DNA of 64,000 nt from Clarireedia homoeocarpa (taxonomy: Eukaryota; Ascomycota; Leotiomycetes; Helotiales; Rutstroemiaceae). The stretch is from positions 441,252-505,251 of the forward strand of contig LNKV01000020.1 in NCBI GenBank assembly GCA_001465935.1, in the 5' to 3' direction. Below the pieces are notes generated by a model. That model ran no database searches. It worked only from the letters and a program-made list of their open reading frames with translations, and was not told the DNA's origin. The position numbers and the translations under genes were made by a program. This document shows, one piece after another, positions 1 to 9,384 of this stretch (position 1 is its first letter; each line of letters starts with the position of its first letter).

Positions 1-534
1 TAAAACAACCAATCCACCGCCTCCACCACCTTGAATCGCGCGACCTGCAATCAGCATTCCAACACTACTTGAACGCGCACAAACAAGACTACCAACGAAA
101 AAGACAACGTTAGCTGCCAGTAAAATAGGTTTCCTGCCAAACACATCGCTCATCTTGGCCCACAATGGTGTGATAGATGAATAGGTGAGAAGATAGGCGG
201 ACCCAATCCACGAATATGCCGTTTGAGACGCCTTAAAATCGGCGGTGATATTTGGTAGAGCTGTAGTCACAACGGCAACATCCAGGGCGGCGAGGAAAGT
301 AGCCATCCCCAGAGCGACTGTGATGATTGCCATAGAACCTTTCTTGCGTTCTGGTGCTGCGACATCCTTTGCGTCCTTCGGAGCGGTATCATCATGCTTC
401 TGAGTGTCTGGAGTTGTATTGATATCTTTTGTTGGGGGTTTAGATAATGAGGCTGGAAAATCATGAGATTCACCATGTTGAGCATCATCAGGTGGGGTTT
501 GGTTGACGAGGTGGCCCCCGTTGTCGTCAGGCAT
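1..534 (-). CDS. MFS transporter, N-terminal part (runs off left edge)
   Basis: The reverse strand is open from an ATG at 534 to the window edge, about 178 codons. A polar N-terminal tail of about 65 residues, rich in Asp, Pro and Lys, is followed by the first membrane helices. These include LDVAVVTTALPNI in helix 1 and SDVFGRKPI, which is the motif A loop between helices 2 and 3 of the major facilitator superfamily, then RAIQGGGGGG in helix 4. This pattern is typical of 14-helix fungal drug/H+ antiporters (DHA2 type) in the plasma membrane. The substrate cannot be read from the sequence. The gene is divergent from the dehydrogenase at 1025, with a shared 490-bp upstream region, so co-regulation is possible. 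The C-terminal two thirds lie outside the window. Confidence 0.85.
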   Translation of the reverse strand, partial: MPDDNGGHLVNQTPPDDAQHGESHDFPASLSKPPTKDINTTPDTQKHDDTAPKDAKDVAAPERKKGSMAIITVALGMATFLAALDVAVVTTALPNITADFKASQTAYSWIGSAYLLTYSSITPLWAKMSDVFGRKPILLAANVVFFVGSLVCARSSSVGMLIAGRAIQGGGGGGLVVL

Positions 535-1024
535 GGCTGATGATTTACGTAAGCAATAACCGCGATCCCCTATCCGTATGCTTTGGCATGAGGTGGAAAA
601 GAAACACAGAAACAGATGATGGATGATGGGCAAGGACCGATTAGTCTATGTTTTGTTGTAGAAGGATTTTAATGAACACTGGGTAAACTGCTGCGGAGAT
701 CGATGAAGTTGCGAATCAAGAAATGAAGATGATACTTCGGCGATTTATTAAGTTAGTAATATAATTCGGTGGTTTTCGATATCTGGATCATCGGCGACTT
801 TTATGCAACAGCACAAACCCTGATGAGTGGACCTACCTACCTTGTAATCAATGCATGGAGGAGGCAGGTCAAAGAAAGATAGCACATGAAAACTAATAGG
901 GAACATAGTATCATGCCCAAAGAGTACTGCACAGCATATGGCTATAGAATCCTAACGATTCCTATGAAATGGATCATGAACACCTACCTTCAGGTTCTTT
1001 TAACTTTCAATAAATTAAGTTATC
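535..1024. promoter_or_regulatory. Divergent intergenic region between MFS and dehydrogenase genes
   Basis: This 490-bp stretch separates two divergently transcribed genes and must hold both promoters. No open frame of note is present. No specific operator was recognised. Confidence 0.4.
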
Positions 1025-2174
1025 ATGCCTTCTGCCGTAACCGATATTCCAGTTAACCAAACTGCCATTGTTGCGGTTGGACCGGGCAAGCTCGCCATCA
1101 AAGATGATGCTCCGGTGCCTCTTCTTGCCCCAGATATGGCTATCGTTAAAACAGCCGCTGTAGCAATCAACCCTGCGGATGCCAAGATGCTCGACTACAG
1201 TGCCGCGCCGGGTGCAATTCATGGATATGACTTTGCCGGTACCATCGTAGCGCTTGGGGCAGAGACCCCAGCTCATTTGTCGGTTGGCGACCGAGTAGCG
1301 GGTTTTGTACATGGGATGAACTCCCTCCAGCCCAATATAGGGGCGTTTGCGCAATATGTTGGTGCATCAGCAGACTTATTGCTGAAAATCCCAGACAGCA
1401 TGCGCTTCGAAGACGCGGCTGGCCTCGGCACAGGTGTGGGGACAGCCGCGTTGGCTCTTTTCCGTGAGCTGAGAATTCCAGCGTCACTGGAACAATTTGA
1501 GAACGCTGCAGAAGCTCCGCGACCTGGAGCGCCATTTGTGCTCGCGTGCGGTGGCAGTACAGCTACAGGAACCCGTGCCATTCAAATGGTGAAGCTGTAC
1601 GTATACACCTCCTCACTTTCTCATCGTACTGACACTGATCTCTGGCAGCGCTGGTCTTCGTCCTATCGCAACTTCTTCACCGCATAACTTCGATCTTGTT
1701 CGTCGCTTCGGCGCCGAAGAAGTATTCGATTATCGAAATGAAAACTGCGCAGCAGATATTAAGCAATACATTCGCAACACACTATTATATGCCCTCGACT
1801 GTGTTAGTCAAGCCGATACTACTCAGCTATGTTACGGAGCCATTGGAAGAGCTGGAGGATTTTACTGTGAATTAGAGCCATACCGTGAAAACATCACATC
1901 AACTCGGCCCACAGTCGTGCCATCATGGCTGATGGTATTGACAATCTTTGGAAAGAAAGTAGCACTTGATGGCGTTTATGGTCGTGATGCAAGCCCTGAG
2001 GATCGAGAATTTGGAGCAAAGATTTTTGCGGCTGTGCAGAAGCATTTAGATCGGGATCTATTAACCACACATCCAGTGAAAGTCATGACTGGTGGGTGGG
2101 CTGGTGTAATAGAGGGGGTGAACATCATCAGGGAGCAGGCACAATCTGGGCAGAAATTAGTATATGTTCTTTGA
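1025..2174 (+). CDS. Zinc-type alcohol dehydrogenase family protein, trans-enoyl reductase-like
   Basis: Two exons, 1025-1596 and 1649-2174, join across a 52-bp GT-AG intron to give 365 residues, the usual length for fungal ToxD-like trans-enoyl reductases of the medium-chain dehydrogenase/reductase superfamily. The N-terminal GroES-like fold contains INPADAKML and HGYDFAG. The nucleotide-binding half has ACGGSTATGTRAIQMVKLAG, then FGAEEVFDY after the splice. Structural-zinc cysteines are absent, as expected for the quinone-oxidoreductase/enoyl-reductase branch. Such enzymes reduce enoyl intermediates with NADPH, often as partners of polyketide synthases, but no synthase is present here, so the substrate is unknown. 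The divergent MFS gene could export a product; that is inference. Confidence 0.85.
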
Positions 2175-2634
2175 AAAGCGATGAGTGAGGGAATGAAAGC
2201 ATTTTTGAAACTTCAAACTTAGCGTAACACATTTAACCAAGTAATTGGTTAGTAGTGCAGTAATGTTGTAGAGTTTCTAGTCGACCGCAAACCCGTCTGG
2301 CTATATCCCAACCACCACCCGGCCTTTCAACCCCTCCAACCTCTTCTTCCCCTCTCCCCACAAACTACCCCCACGAGCGAAAATAGCAGGTTCGGACGTT
2401 TGTACAAGGATTAAGGATATGACTGGCGAGTGAAGGGGAAGTAAAAAGACACCGAATAATTTGATTGATGACTCACAAAGGGAATTCCGATGAGATTTGA
2501 TTCGCGTAGAGCAGGATGCAAAAGGGAAAGTTTATATAAACACTGTCACTCCCCGGCTACTGGACATTTGAAAGTTCAATTTTGACTGAGACATTTCAGC
2601 AAAACGAAATTATCCGCCACCTAAAATCTCCAGT
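2175..2634. other. Intergenic, convergent gene ends
   Basis: About 460 bp between the 3' ends of the dehydrogenase and the HET gene. It holds 3' untranslated sequence and no recognisable gene. Confidence 0.4.
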
Positions 2635-5334
2635 CTATATCAAGTTCCTCTCTTCCAAACCCACCTTTCCAGAGTCAATATCATTTTTCAAATCCCCTCT
2701 ATATACCATGCGATCATGAATATAAGCCTGACCTATATAAATCCAACCTAGGAACTCACCTTCTCGCTCGTCTATCGCTTTTCTTAGTATCATAGGTACC
2801 TGCATACCTAGCGCAAGATGCACCTCATCTCCGGCTTTAAGGTCATCAGGACCAATCCCAATGCGCCCATCACGTGTTGCAAAAAAACGACGGTTCGAGC
2901 ATATACCACGACGAGTCTGGAGGTATTCTTCTTCTCGTGGGTCATTTCCTGATGGAGCGGCAGAGAATCTTCCTGCTGTGAGCGTGAGGTGGAATAATTC
3001 TTCGACCGGGACCTCATCCCCTTCGAAGCCGGATTCATCCTCTAATCCCATCCTTGTATGGACTGTTTTCCGTGCTAGGATTCTCCATCTGGGAACTACA
3101 GATTCCCATGTGATATTAGTTTTGGTTTGAGCCACGAGCTCATCCACACCTTCAAGTCGACAGTCGTCGGAGATTGTTGACTTGAAGTTACTCAGAACTT
3201 GGATGTTCAAGTTATTGAACTTCTCACCAGCATTGACTATGCTCGCCTCCGACATTGGAGAACTAGAGGCCGATGACATAAAATGAATCGACAAGTAACT
3301 CGTAGCAGAAAATTTGCTCTCCTCTGTGGGAAGACCGGTCCAAAGGGGTCGCCACTGTAGCCGATGATACACGTCGTCACTCATAAATGATGGGCACCAA
3401 GAAGGTATGTAATCTCCCGAGTTCCCGGTGCTACTCTGAGGCGTCTGCGGAGTTTTTCGAGTGCATTCGGCTAGAGCAACAACAGATAGTGTATGGGAAT
3501 GATGGATATGTTGTCGAGCGAGGTCGATACAAAGGGACGATATTTGACGGCTATAATCAGGCTTGAGGAGAGTAAACCCATGATTGTCCTCAGCAAGACC
3601 CAGGAATGCAAAGACTTTATCCCGCGGTTCAGTGGCTCGCCGGGAGCGGAAATTGTATATAAGGGATAGTAAATCAGTTGCGTGGTGTAATTGATTATCT
3701 GTTGGGTCTCCAGATTTCGAATCACGTGTCTTATTGACTTTCGCATTCGAAACACTTGAAGTTCTCAATTCCCGTGCTCTTCTCAGTGATTGAAATTCGT
3801 CATAGAAGACGAGATGTTTTGGGAAAAATGAACGATTCACACTTCCGTTGACGAGAACGCAAAATTGTTCCCAACTCATCGTTCGCGTGCCACATTGAAT
3901 CTGAACATTACGAGCTAGAATGAACTCCTGAACAATCCACACGCGAGTCCACCACGGTCGGCTAAGAAGGTTTGATACAACACGTGTAATGCCAAAATGA
4001 ACATTTGGTTTATCACCATCCCTCCCGCGCGAGCCAATGCTCGATATACTCTGTTTGAGTCCCCACGGCTCTTCCCCGCCCAGCCAAACTACAACTCTTG
4101 CAGCATCGGAGTATATTTGGTGCATGAATAAAACTTGGGAGCTGCGCTCGGCGAGGTCGTTTTGATTCACACATAATGCGTCGATCCACAAGACCCGCGG
4201 TGTTTTCTCATCACGTAAATGCACAAGTGCCTGATATAGTAAATAGGAGACACTGAATGGCTGGTCATTTATCACGATGGACGCGCTCGTGTCAGGAGGA
4301 CCCCAAACATACGAGAGCGCGTCGTAATCTTCCATATCCGGGCCGATGAGGTCAACAACACTAAGTGAGCATTTGATAGGCTGGGTCCGGTCTCCCGGGA
4401 ATAAAGTCAAAAGCCGGACGAGGATGGAACGACGCTTTGGAATATCTTCCTCGACCGGTCTTATGAGTGAGAGCGAGTTGTATATAATCGAATTGGACAT
4501 CATGGACTTTATTATTTCGTTATTCTTGATTTGTATATAAGCTCCGACAAAGGGACCAAGGACGGGCCCGAGGAACCAAAGCGGCATCTGTAACAGCAAT
4601 AAGATAACTAAGATCATAAATTCAGTATAACTTTGCTGCAATGAACTTTCTTGGGCGACCACTCCACCGCAAGCGACGAGTATGATGATACGACTTAGGA
4701 AATTAGACACTGAATAGACAAGTGAAGCAACGTCAACGGCCCTTTCAGCAACGAAGTCAGCTGCGCGAGAATTGATGAGGGGCCAAGTATATTTCGATAT
4801 TATCGACCAAGGACGCCGCAAACTCAGATAGCCCGACAAATATTGCAGCGGGTACCCGATCGCCCCAACGGCGTACCGACATGCATTCGAAATTCGACGC
4901 GCAGATAGATGACCAATACCAACCACCAGCATAAGCAGTGACTTCCACTCGCGAGCTTCCTCTGCGCGGCAGAGCCATGCAGTAGCAGAGGCAACCGCAC
5001 CCAAGGGCAATGCCGCTACGAGTCCGACTATGGAGTATAACAATAAGGCTGGCATTGTCAGCAAGAACCCCGCTAGCACTAACCAAATGGCGATGATTAT
5101 CATGGCGTAATCTCGCATCTTGCGAGCGAGCCATTCCAGCGGCCGGGTGATGAACGCTATCGCCCAGAGGGGGCCGGCCCTGGTCAAGCTATGCGTGATT
5201 ATGATCAAGGAGTAGCTGGTAATTATTGCAGCCAGCGTTGAGAGTATGACTGGTGACGCGGCAAGCAAAGCATATGCAGGGACGTATAACAAATTCGAAA
5301 AGAACCATATCGGAGAGTTTGAAAAGCTTCTCAT
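2635..5334 (-). CDS. HET-domain protein with a multi-spanning membrane N-terminus
   Basis: A single open frame of 899 residues. Residues about 10-280 are strongly hydrophobic with several predicted membrane helices, for example around 30-50, 75-110 and 235-270. The heterokaryon-incompatibility (HET) domain follows at about 335-490, with DALSYVWG, VLWIDALCVNQND and ARVVVWLGGEEPW, and then RPWWTRVWIVQE. A second conserved block, ATEPRDKVFAFLGLAED, lies near 590. HET domains trigger cell death when unlike fungal individuals fuse; the domain resembles bacterial and animal TIR domains. The membrane-spanning N-terminus is unusual, since most HET proteins are soluble. The gene looks intact, intronless and without frameshifts. 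Its neighbours do not reveal a partner. Confidence 0.88.
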   Translation of the reverse strand: MRSFSNSPIWFFSNLLYVPAYALLAASPVILSTLAAIITSYSLIIITHSLTRAGPLWAIAFITRPLEWLARKMRDYAMIIIAIWLVLAGFLLTMPALLLYSIVGLVAALPLGAVASATAWLCRAEEAREWKSLLMLVVGIGHLSARRISNACRYAVGAIGYPLQYLSGYLSLRRPWSIISKYTWPLINSRAADFVAERAVDVASLVYSVSNFLSRIIILVACGGVVAQESSLQQSYTEFMILVILLLLQMPLWFLGPVLGPFVGAYIQIKNNEIIKSMMSNSIIYNSLSLIRPVEEDIPKRRSILVRLLTLFPGDRTQPIKCSLSVVDLIGPDMEDYDALSYVWGPPDTSASIVINDQPFSVSYLLYQALVHLRDEKTPRVLWIDALCVNQNDLAERSSQVLFMHQIYSDAARVVVWLGGEEPWGLKQSISSIGSRGRDGDKPNVHFGITRVVSNLLSRPWWTRVWIVQEFILARNVQIQCGTRTMSWEQFCVLVNGSVNRSFFPKHLVFYDEFQSLRRARELRTSSVSNAKVNKTRDSKSGDPTDNQLHHATDLLSLIYNFRSRRATEPRDKVFAFLGLAEDNHGFTLLKPDYSRQISSLCIDLARQHIHHSHTLSVVALAECTRKTPQTPQSSTGNSGDYIPSWCPSFMSDDVYHRLQWRPLWTGLPTEESKFSATSYLSIHFMSSASSSPMSEASIVNAGEKFNNLNIQVLSNFKSTISDDCRLEGVDELVAQTKTNITWESVVPRWRILARKTVHTRMGLEDESGFEGDEVPVEELFHLTLTAGRFSAAPSGNDPREEEYLQTRRGICSNRRFFATRDGRIGIGPDDLKAGDEVHLALGMQVPMILRKAIDEREGEFLGWIYIGQAYIHDRMVYRGDLKNDIDSGKVGLEERNLI

Positions 5335-5615
5335 ACTTTCGGTATCACTAGCTTGAGCTGTAGTGACGAGTGCGATTTGAATTTAGATATCTAAGTTTAA
5401 GCAGTAATTCAATTTCGACAAGGATTATTTGTAAATAATAATACAGTAAATACTCTTCTCCAGCCTAATCGTTTTTGTAATCGAATTGAAAATTGGCGGA
5501 TAAACGTCTGTACTACTTCGTACTTCGCTAGACCAAAATCTTTCTTAGAAATAGGATGGATTTATGAGTATTAGCATATGTGTTCGCCCTAGATGACTAA
5601 GCACTTGTAACAATC

Positions 5616-6970
5616 TTACAGGCGCGGCTCGCACACAGCCATAAACGAGGAAAGAACACCGCCCAAAAACAACCGGCCTGTCTTGACATCATGCACAGCT
5701 GTCGTGGTCATCGGTAGCACGCTGGCATCAATATCCTCCAACACCTTCTTAACTTCATACCTCATCTTCCCATAACCATCACCATCTCTCACCCCCCTTA
5801 CCCGAAACACCGCCGCAGGAATACCCGCATCAGGCGCACCATTCATCCCGTTGACCAGCGCCACCACGTCCGGAAATCCAGCAGCATAGATATCGCCGTT
5901 TGCATCTACGGACAGATTGTCCAACGGCATGCCGATGTCGATTTTGTTGAGCTGAGAAAATGTTCCGTTGGGGTAGAGCGCGTGAACTGTGATTTTGCCT
6001 GTGACGGATGAAGCGACGTAGTAGCGATTGTTCTTATCTTTTGCGATGCCATTGGGGAAGCGTATGCCTTTTTCGGCGCCAATGTGGCAGTCGTTGTGGG
6101 TATTACAAACGGCGATGCTGCCGCTGCCGAGGAGCATGTCGAGGGAGCGGAACTGTGCGGGCGGAGGTAAGTATGTGATTGTATGGTATAGGGGAGATTC
6201 TTGGGAAGGAACTTACAGTGCCGGTTTTGGTGCTATGGTCGTTAGTTGAGACGAACCCGCCATCGCCTGTCGCGACAATGCTGTTTGGAGTGTAGACGGC
6301 TGCACTAAGCACGGTCTTGACATAGTGGAGATCTGAAGAACCTGGCGTGTGATCAAAGACTTCAATTGTTGAGTTTGCTCCTAACTTTGTTGCATCGAGA
6401 TAGTTGCCAAGGTCATCGATTGGCGGCCGATGATTGACCATCCAAAACCTCAAGAGGGAATCTGATACAAATTCTATGTCAAACCCATGTAAATCAATCG
6501 AATTATGACTGTCTGTTCCAGTGTAATCTCCAGTAATCTCGAGCTGGTGCAGACCATAAAGTCCATCGTCACCAGGCTCATCGATATTAAGGACAGATAC
6601 ATGGTCCTTCAATGTTCTTTTGGAGATGTTATAGCTATCTCCTCTGGTAAACAATATTCTTATAAGCCCAATGTCCCTATAGGAATAAAACAATGAGAAC
6701 TCATTCAACTTACCCAGGTGACCATCCACTCCTTGAAGTTATGGTAGAACAAGCAGCATACAGTCTACGTCCTTCATGATCCAGAACCAAATCTTCACAA
6801 GATTCCAAAAGTGGATGTACAAGTCTTCGACAGGCAAAAGGGAACTCTTCTAGCTTGTTATGAACTCGTCCTACACCGAAGTTGATGTATAAAAATTGCT
6901 TGAAGACGGTCTGGTAGAATACACCAAGGGCGACAGTGACGACCCCGAGAATGATAGATTTGAAACCCAT
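5616..6970 (-). CDS. Serum paraoxonase/arylesterase-like beta-propeller protein
   Basis: Three exons on the reverse strand, 6970-6714, 6643-6217 and 6152-5616, give 406 residues, the usual length of fungal paraoxonase-like proteins. The introns are 70 and 64 bp. The first acceptor was chosen because it restores a typical WSPGGDSYN junction; an acceptor at 6677 would also stay open but adds atypical residues. A hydrophobic segment at residues 4-22 is a signal anchor. Family features include CEDLVLDHEGRRLYAACS, DLHGFDIE, TPNSIVATGDGGFVSTND and FPNGIAKDKNNRYYVASS, which are repeated propeller strands carrying calcium ligands. The family hydrolyses esters or lactones, but its substrates in fungi are unknown. 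A decayed copy of the 5' end lies at 16091-16226. Confidence 0.85.
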
Positions 6971-7433
6971 TGAGGATGATTGAGTTTCACTCTCAAAGAA
7001 ACCTATATACGAATTTTGACCGGATATAATGACAATAGGTGCAACTTATATACTCAACTAGACGGTTGAAGTCGTCGTTGAGGTGTATGGTATCCTGTTT
7101 ACTGTAGCTGGGCCTATCGACCCACCATGATAAGATAATCTCCATTTGGAACCTGACCCATGCATCTTTGTGTGGGGTACAGTAGATTCGACGAGCATCA
7201 ACAAATCTACGTATGGACCGGAACACATCAGTCGTTAGTACTTATCCGATCTACAAAAAAATCCAAATCACAGAAAATACCTCATTATACACAAGTTTAG
7301 CTTGAATGCGCATTACCGCTTCGAGGGGTATGAATTTCTGTCAAAATGCTTGCCACCCCTGGTGCAATCGTAGCCCCCGCTTCACAGTATGTTACCCCTG
7401 CAGTAATTACGTCTTTTTCTCTGTGAAAAATTG

Positions 7434-7607
7434 GCGTTGGGGGAACGAGAAGAATAGGCCTAAATGGTACTATTTCTCTGGTGCGCATAGGATGTTACTT
7501 GGGAAGAGTCTGAGTCCGGGATTGACTGCATATTAGACTATAGCCATGTTATTTTTGTAAGATGCTGTATTAAGAACACAAACTTCGGCCTCGTATCTTA
7601 CAGTAGT
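7434..7607 (+). repeat. Direct repeat, copy A (partner at 12705-12878)
   Basis: This segment matches 12705-12878 over about 174 bp at a constant offset of 5271 bp, with no gaps in the parts compared. Differences are mainly C/T and G/A transitions. The two copies bracket the HET-ankyrin gene. No coding sense is evident in it. Confidence 0.85.
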
Positions 7608-8065
7608 TCACCTGGGTTCTTGGTACAGTTAATACTGGCACAGCCACCAGTATCGAGGCAACCGCGGGACAACCGCAAGAATGTAAAGTATTTATATGAT
7701 AGCGTAGATAGCTTAAAGGAATCAACTCTTTTCCACATTCGCATTTCAGACCTGCACGTGTCAGTTCTACTAACTTCCCAGGCTGTGCCAAAAAGAGACC
7801 AGAACGCCTAATTGTTAAAATAGAGTCCAAGAGAAAATAGTGACTTTTTCTATAAGAACTTAAGAAAAACAATTATTTCAAGACCTCAATTGCAATAATA
7901 TACTCAGTACCTTTAATAATACCCAAATTGGAAACCGAATATACTAATTGAAAGCTCTTAGTCGATTCTGCTATCATTATTACCTATATATTTCCAGCTC
8001 TTGGACTAGCTACAAGAGTGCTGAGAGAAATGCGGGAGTAGGCAATGGGCATTGGCAGGTGCGAG

Positions 8066-8329
8066 TAGACTGCGGCGGAAGCCCACCGGGTTGGGGCCCC
8101 ATTGGGTGGGCTGAGAAAATGAAAACCCGGCCCACGACCTAAAGGGTCAGTGCAGAGTAAATAAATAGGGGAAAACAGGAGTTATACAGGGGTTAATGTT
8201 ATATGTTAGTCATATGACAGTCCTTGGCAACCTTGGGTACCCAGTGGGTGGGTTGAGAAGCTCGTGGGGACCCGGTGGGCGGGACAAGAAGTTGAAAACC
8301 CGGCCCATGGGGCCCCACGCCGCAGCCTA
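8066..8329. mobile_element. hAT-type MITE, 264 bp
   Basis: The element begins TAGACTGCGGCG and ends with the inverse of TAGGCTGCGGCG, so the 12-bp terminal inverted repeats differ by one transition. It is flanked by ggtgcgag on the left and ggtgcgaa on the right, an 8-bp target duplication with one mismatch, as expected for hAT insertions. The interior is GC-rich with repeated GGGCCGGGTTTTCA-like boxes and encodes nothing, so it would need a transposase from elsewhere. The boundaries are my reading of the ends. Confidence 0.7.
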
Positions 8330-8515
8330 GGTGCGAAGAGCCACCGAAGCGTTGTACAAAGCGTACGAACTCCTTGAAGTCAATGGGTTCGTCAGGTTGA
8401 TTTTCAAGTCTTTGGATGATTGTTTGGTTCAAGCCTGGGCGAAAAGTATAGATTTTCCTATTGTTGTTGAAACCGGGCAATGCAAATTTGGATGCGACAA
8501 CAAGACGACTATCTT
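8330..8515 (-). pseudogene. Possible retrotransposon gag remnant
   Basis: The reverse strand is open upstream of the MITE and reads VVASKFALPGFNN, then TFRPGLNQTIIQRLENQP and FKEFVRFVQRF. This resembles the region of fungal gag proteins in which a short hydrophobic helix precedes a QFR/FRxGL motif. The frame continues for about 30 codons on the other side of the MITE if the MITE and one target duplication are removed, so the MITE probably inserted into it. There is no start codon and no nucleocapsid zinc knuckle. The gag assignment is weak; the coding look of the fragment is the firmer part. Confidence 0.3.
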
Positions 8516-9384
8516 GCTAGCAACAGCTCGATCCTCTACACAGATATTCAATAACTAGTTATGTATTAGAGATCCTCGAGACTCTGCGATCTTCGAAGAT
8601 ATAATATAATATATACAGATAATATAGTAATAGAATCGTAGAAGGAAATATCGAGAGTCTCAATTTGTGTAATTTTTGAAAAATCACGTTTTTGGCTTTG
8701 ATAATATACTTGGTACTATTAGCTTAGACTTTATATATTAGAATTGGTATCATTAGAATCTTACATCGATTTCGATTTGACCCTGTTGTATTTAAAATAA
8801 AATATTTAGGTTAAGTGTTAATTTCACTAACTTAAAAACTGTGAATAGCTTCAAAATTGTACTTTTTACATACAAAAAATCACTATTTTATCTCAGACGC
8901 TCCGCCAAAGAAGAGGCCGAAAAAGTGGAACCCCTAGCTAAGAACTAATAGAATCCATTGAATATCGATTGTGCCAATGAGAAGGTAAAAATGATAAGGC
9001 TGTGCTTTGGTGGAGCGTCTGAGTCACCTGAGATAAACGGCATTGTATTCCCGTCGGCAGGCCATATTTGCAACACATGCAACTTCGTGATTAACTTGAC
9101 CCTCTCCTCCGAGGAGGATTTAGCCCATACAGTATCTGTAGGCTTCCAAACCCCCTAGCTCGCTACAGCTATAGTTCTGTAAGTTAAAGGTTCAGCTGTG
9201 CATGCACTGTATACTCAGCTCACAGGCCTGTAATGCCAGCCGTACATAGAAGCCCTTTTTATACCTCTGTGGTAACCGTACTACAGCCGCCGAAACACAA
9301 CACAACGCAACAGCGATCAGTTTATTGTATTGCACTTCCTGTTAGAACTATCTTACAAAAACATAGATCGAAATTCGAAGCACG

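Larger units (their letters stand above)
6971..9384. other. AT-rich repeat-bearing region upstream of the HET-ankyrin gene
   Basis: About 2.4 kb with no intact gene. It contains the promoter of the paraoxonase-like gene (near 7000-7230), the first copy of a 174-bp direct repeat (7434-7607), a hAT-type MITE (8066-8329) and a reverse-strand reading frame around it that may be transposon debris. The stretch 8560-8900 is strongly AT-rich. Confidence 0.5.
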
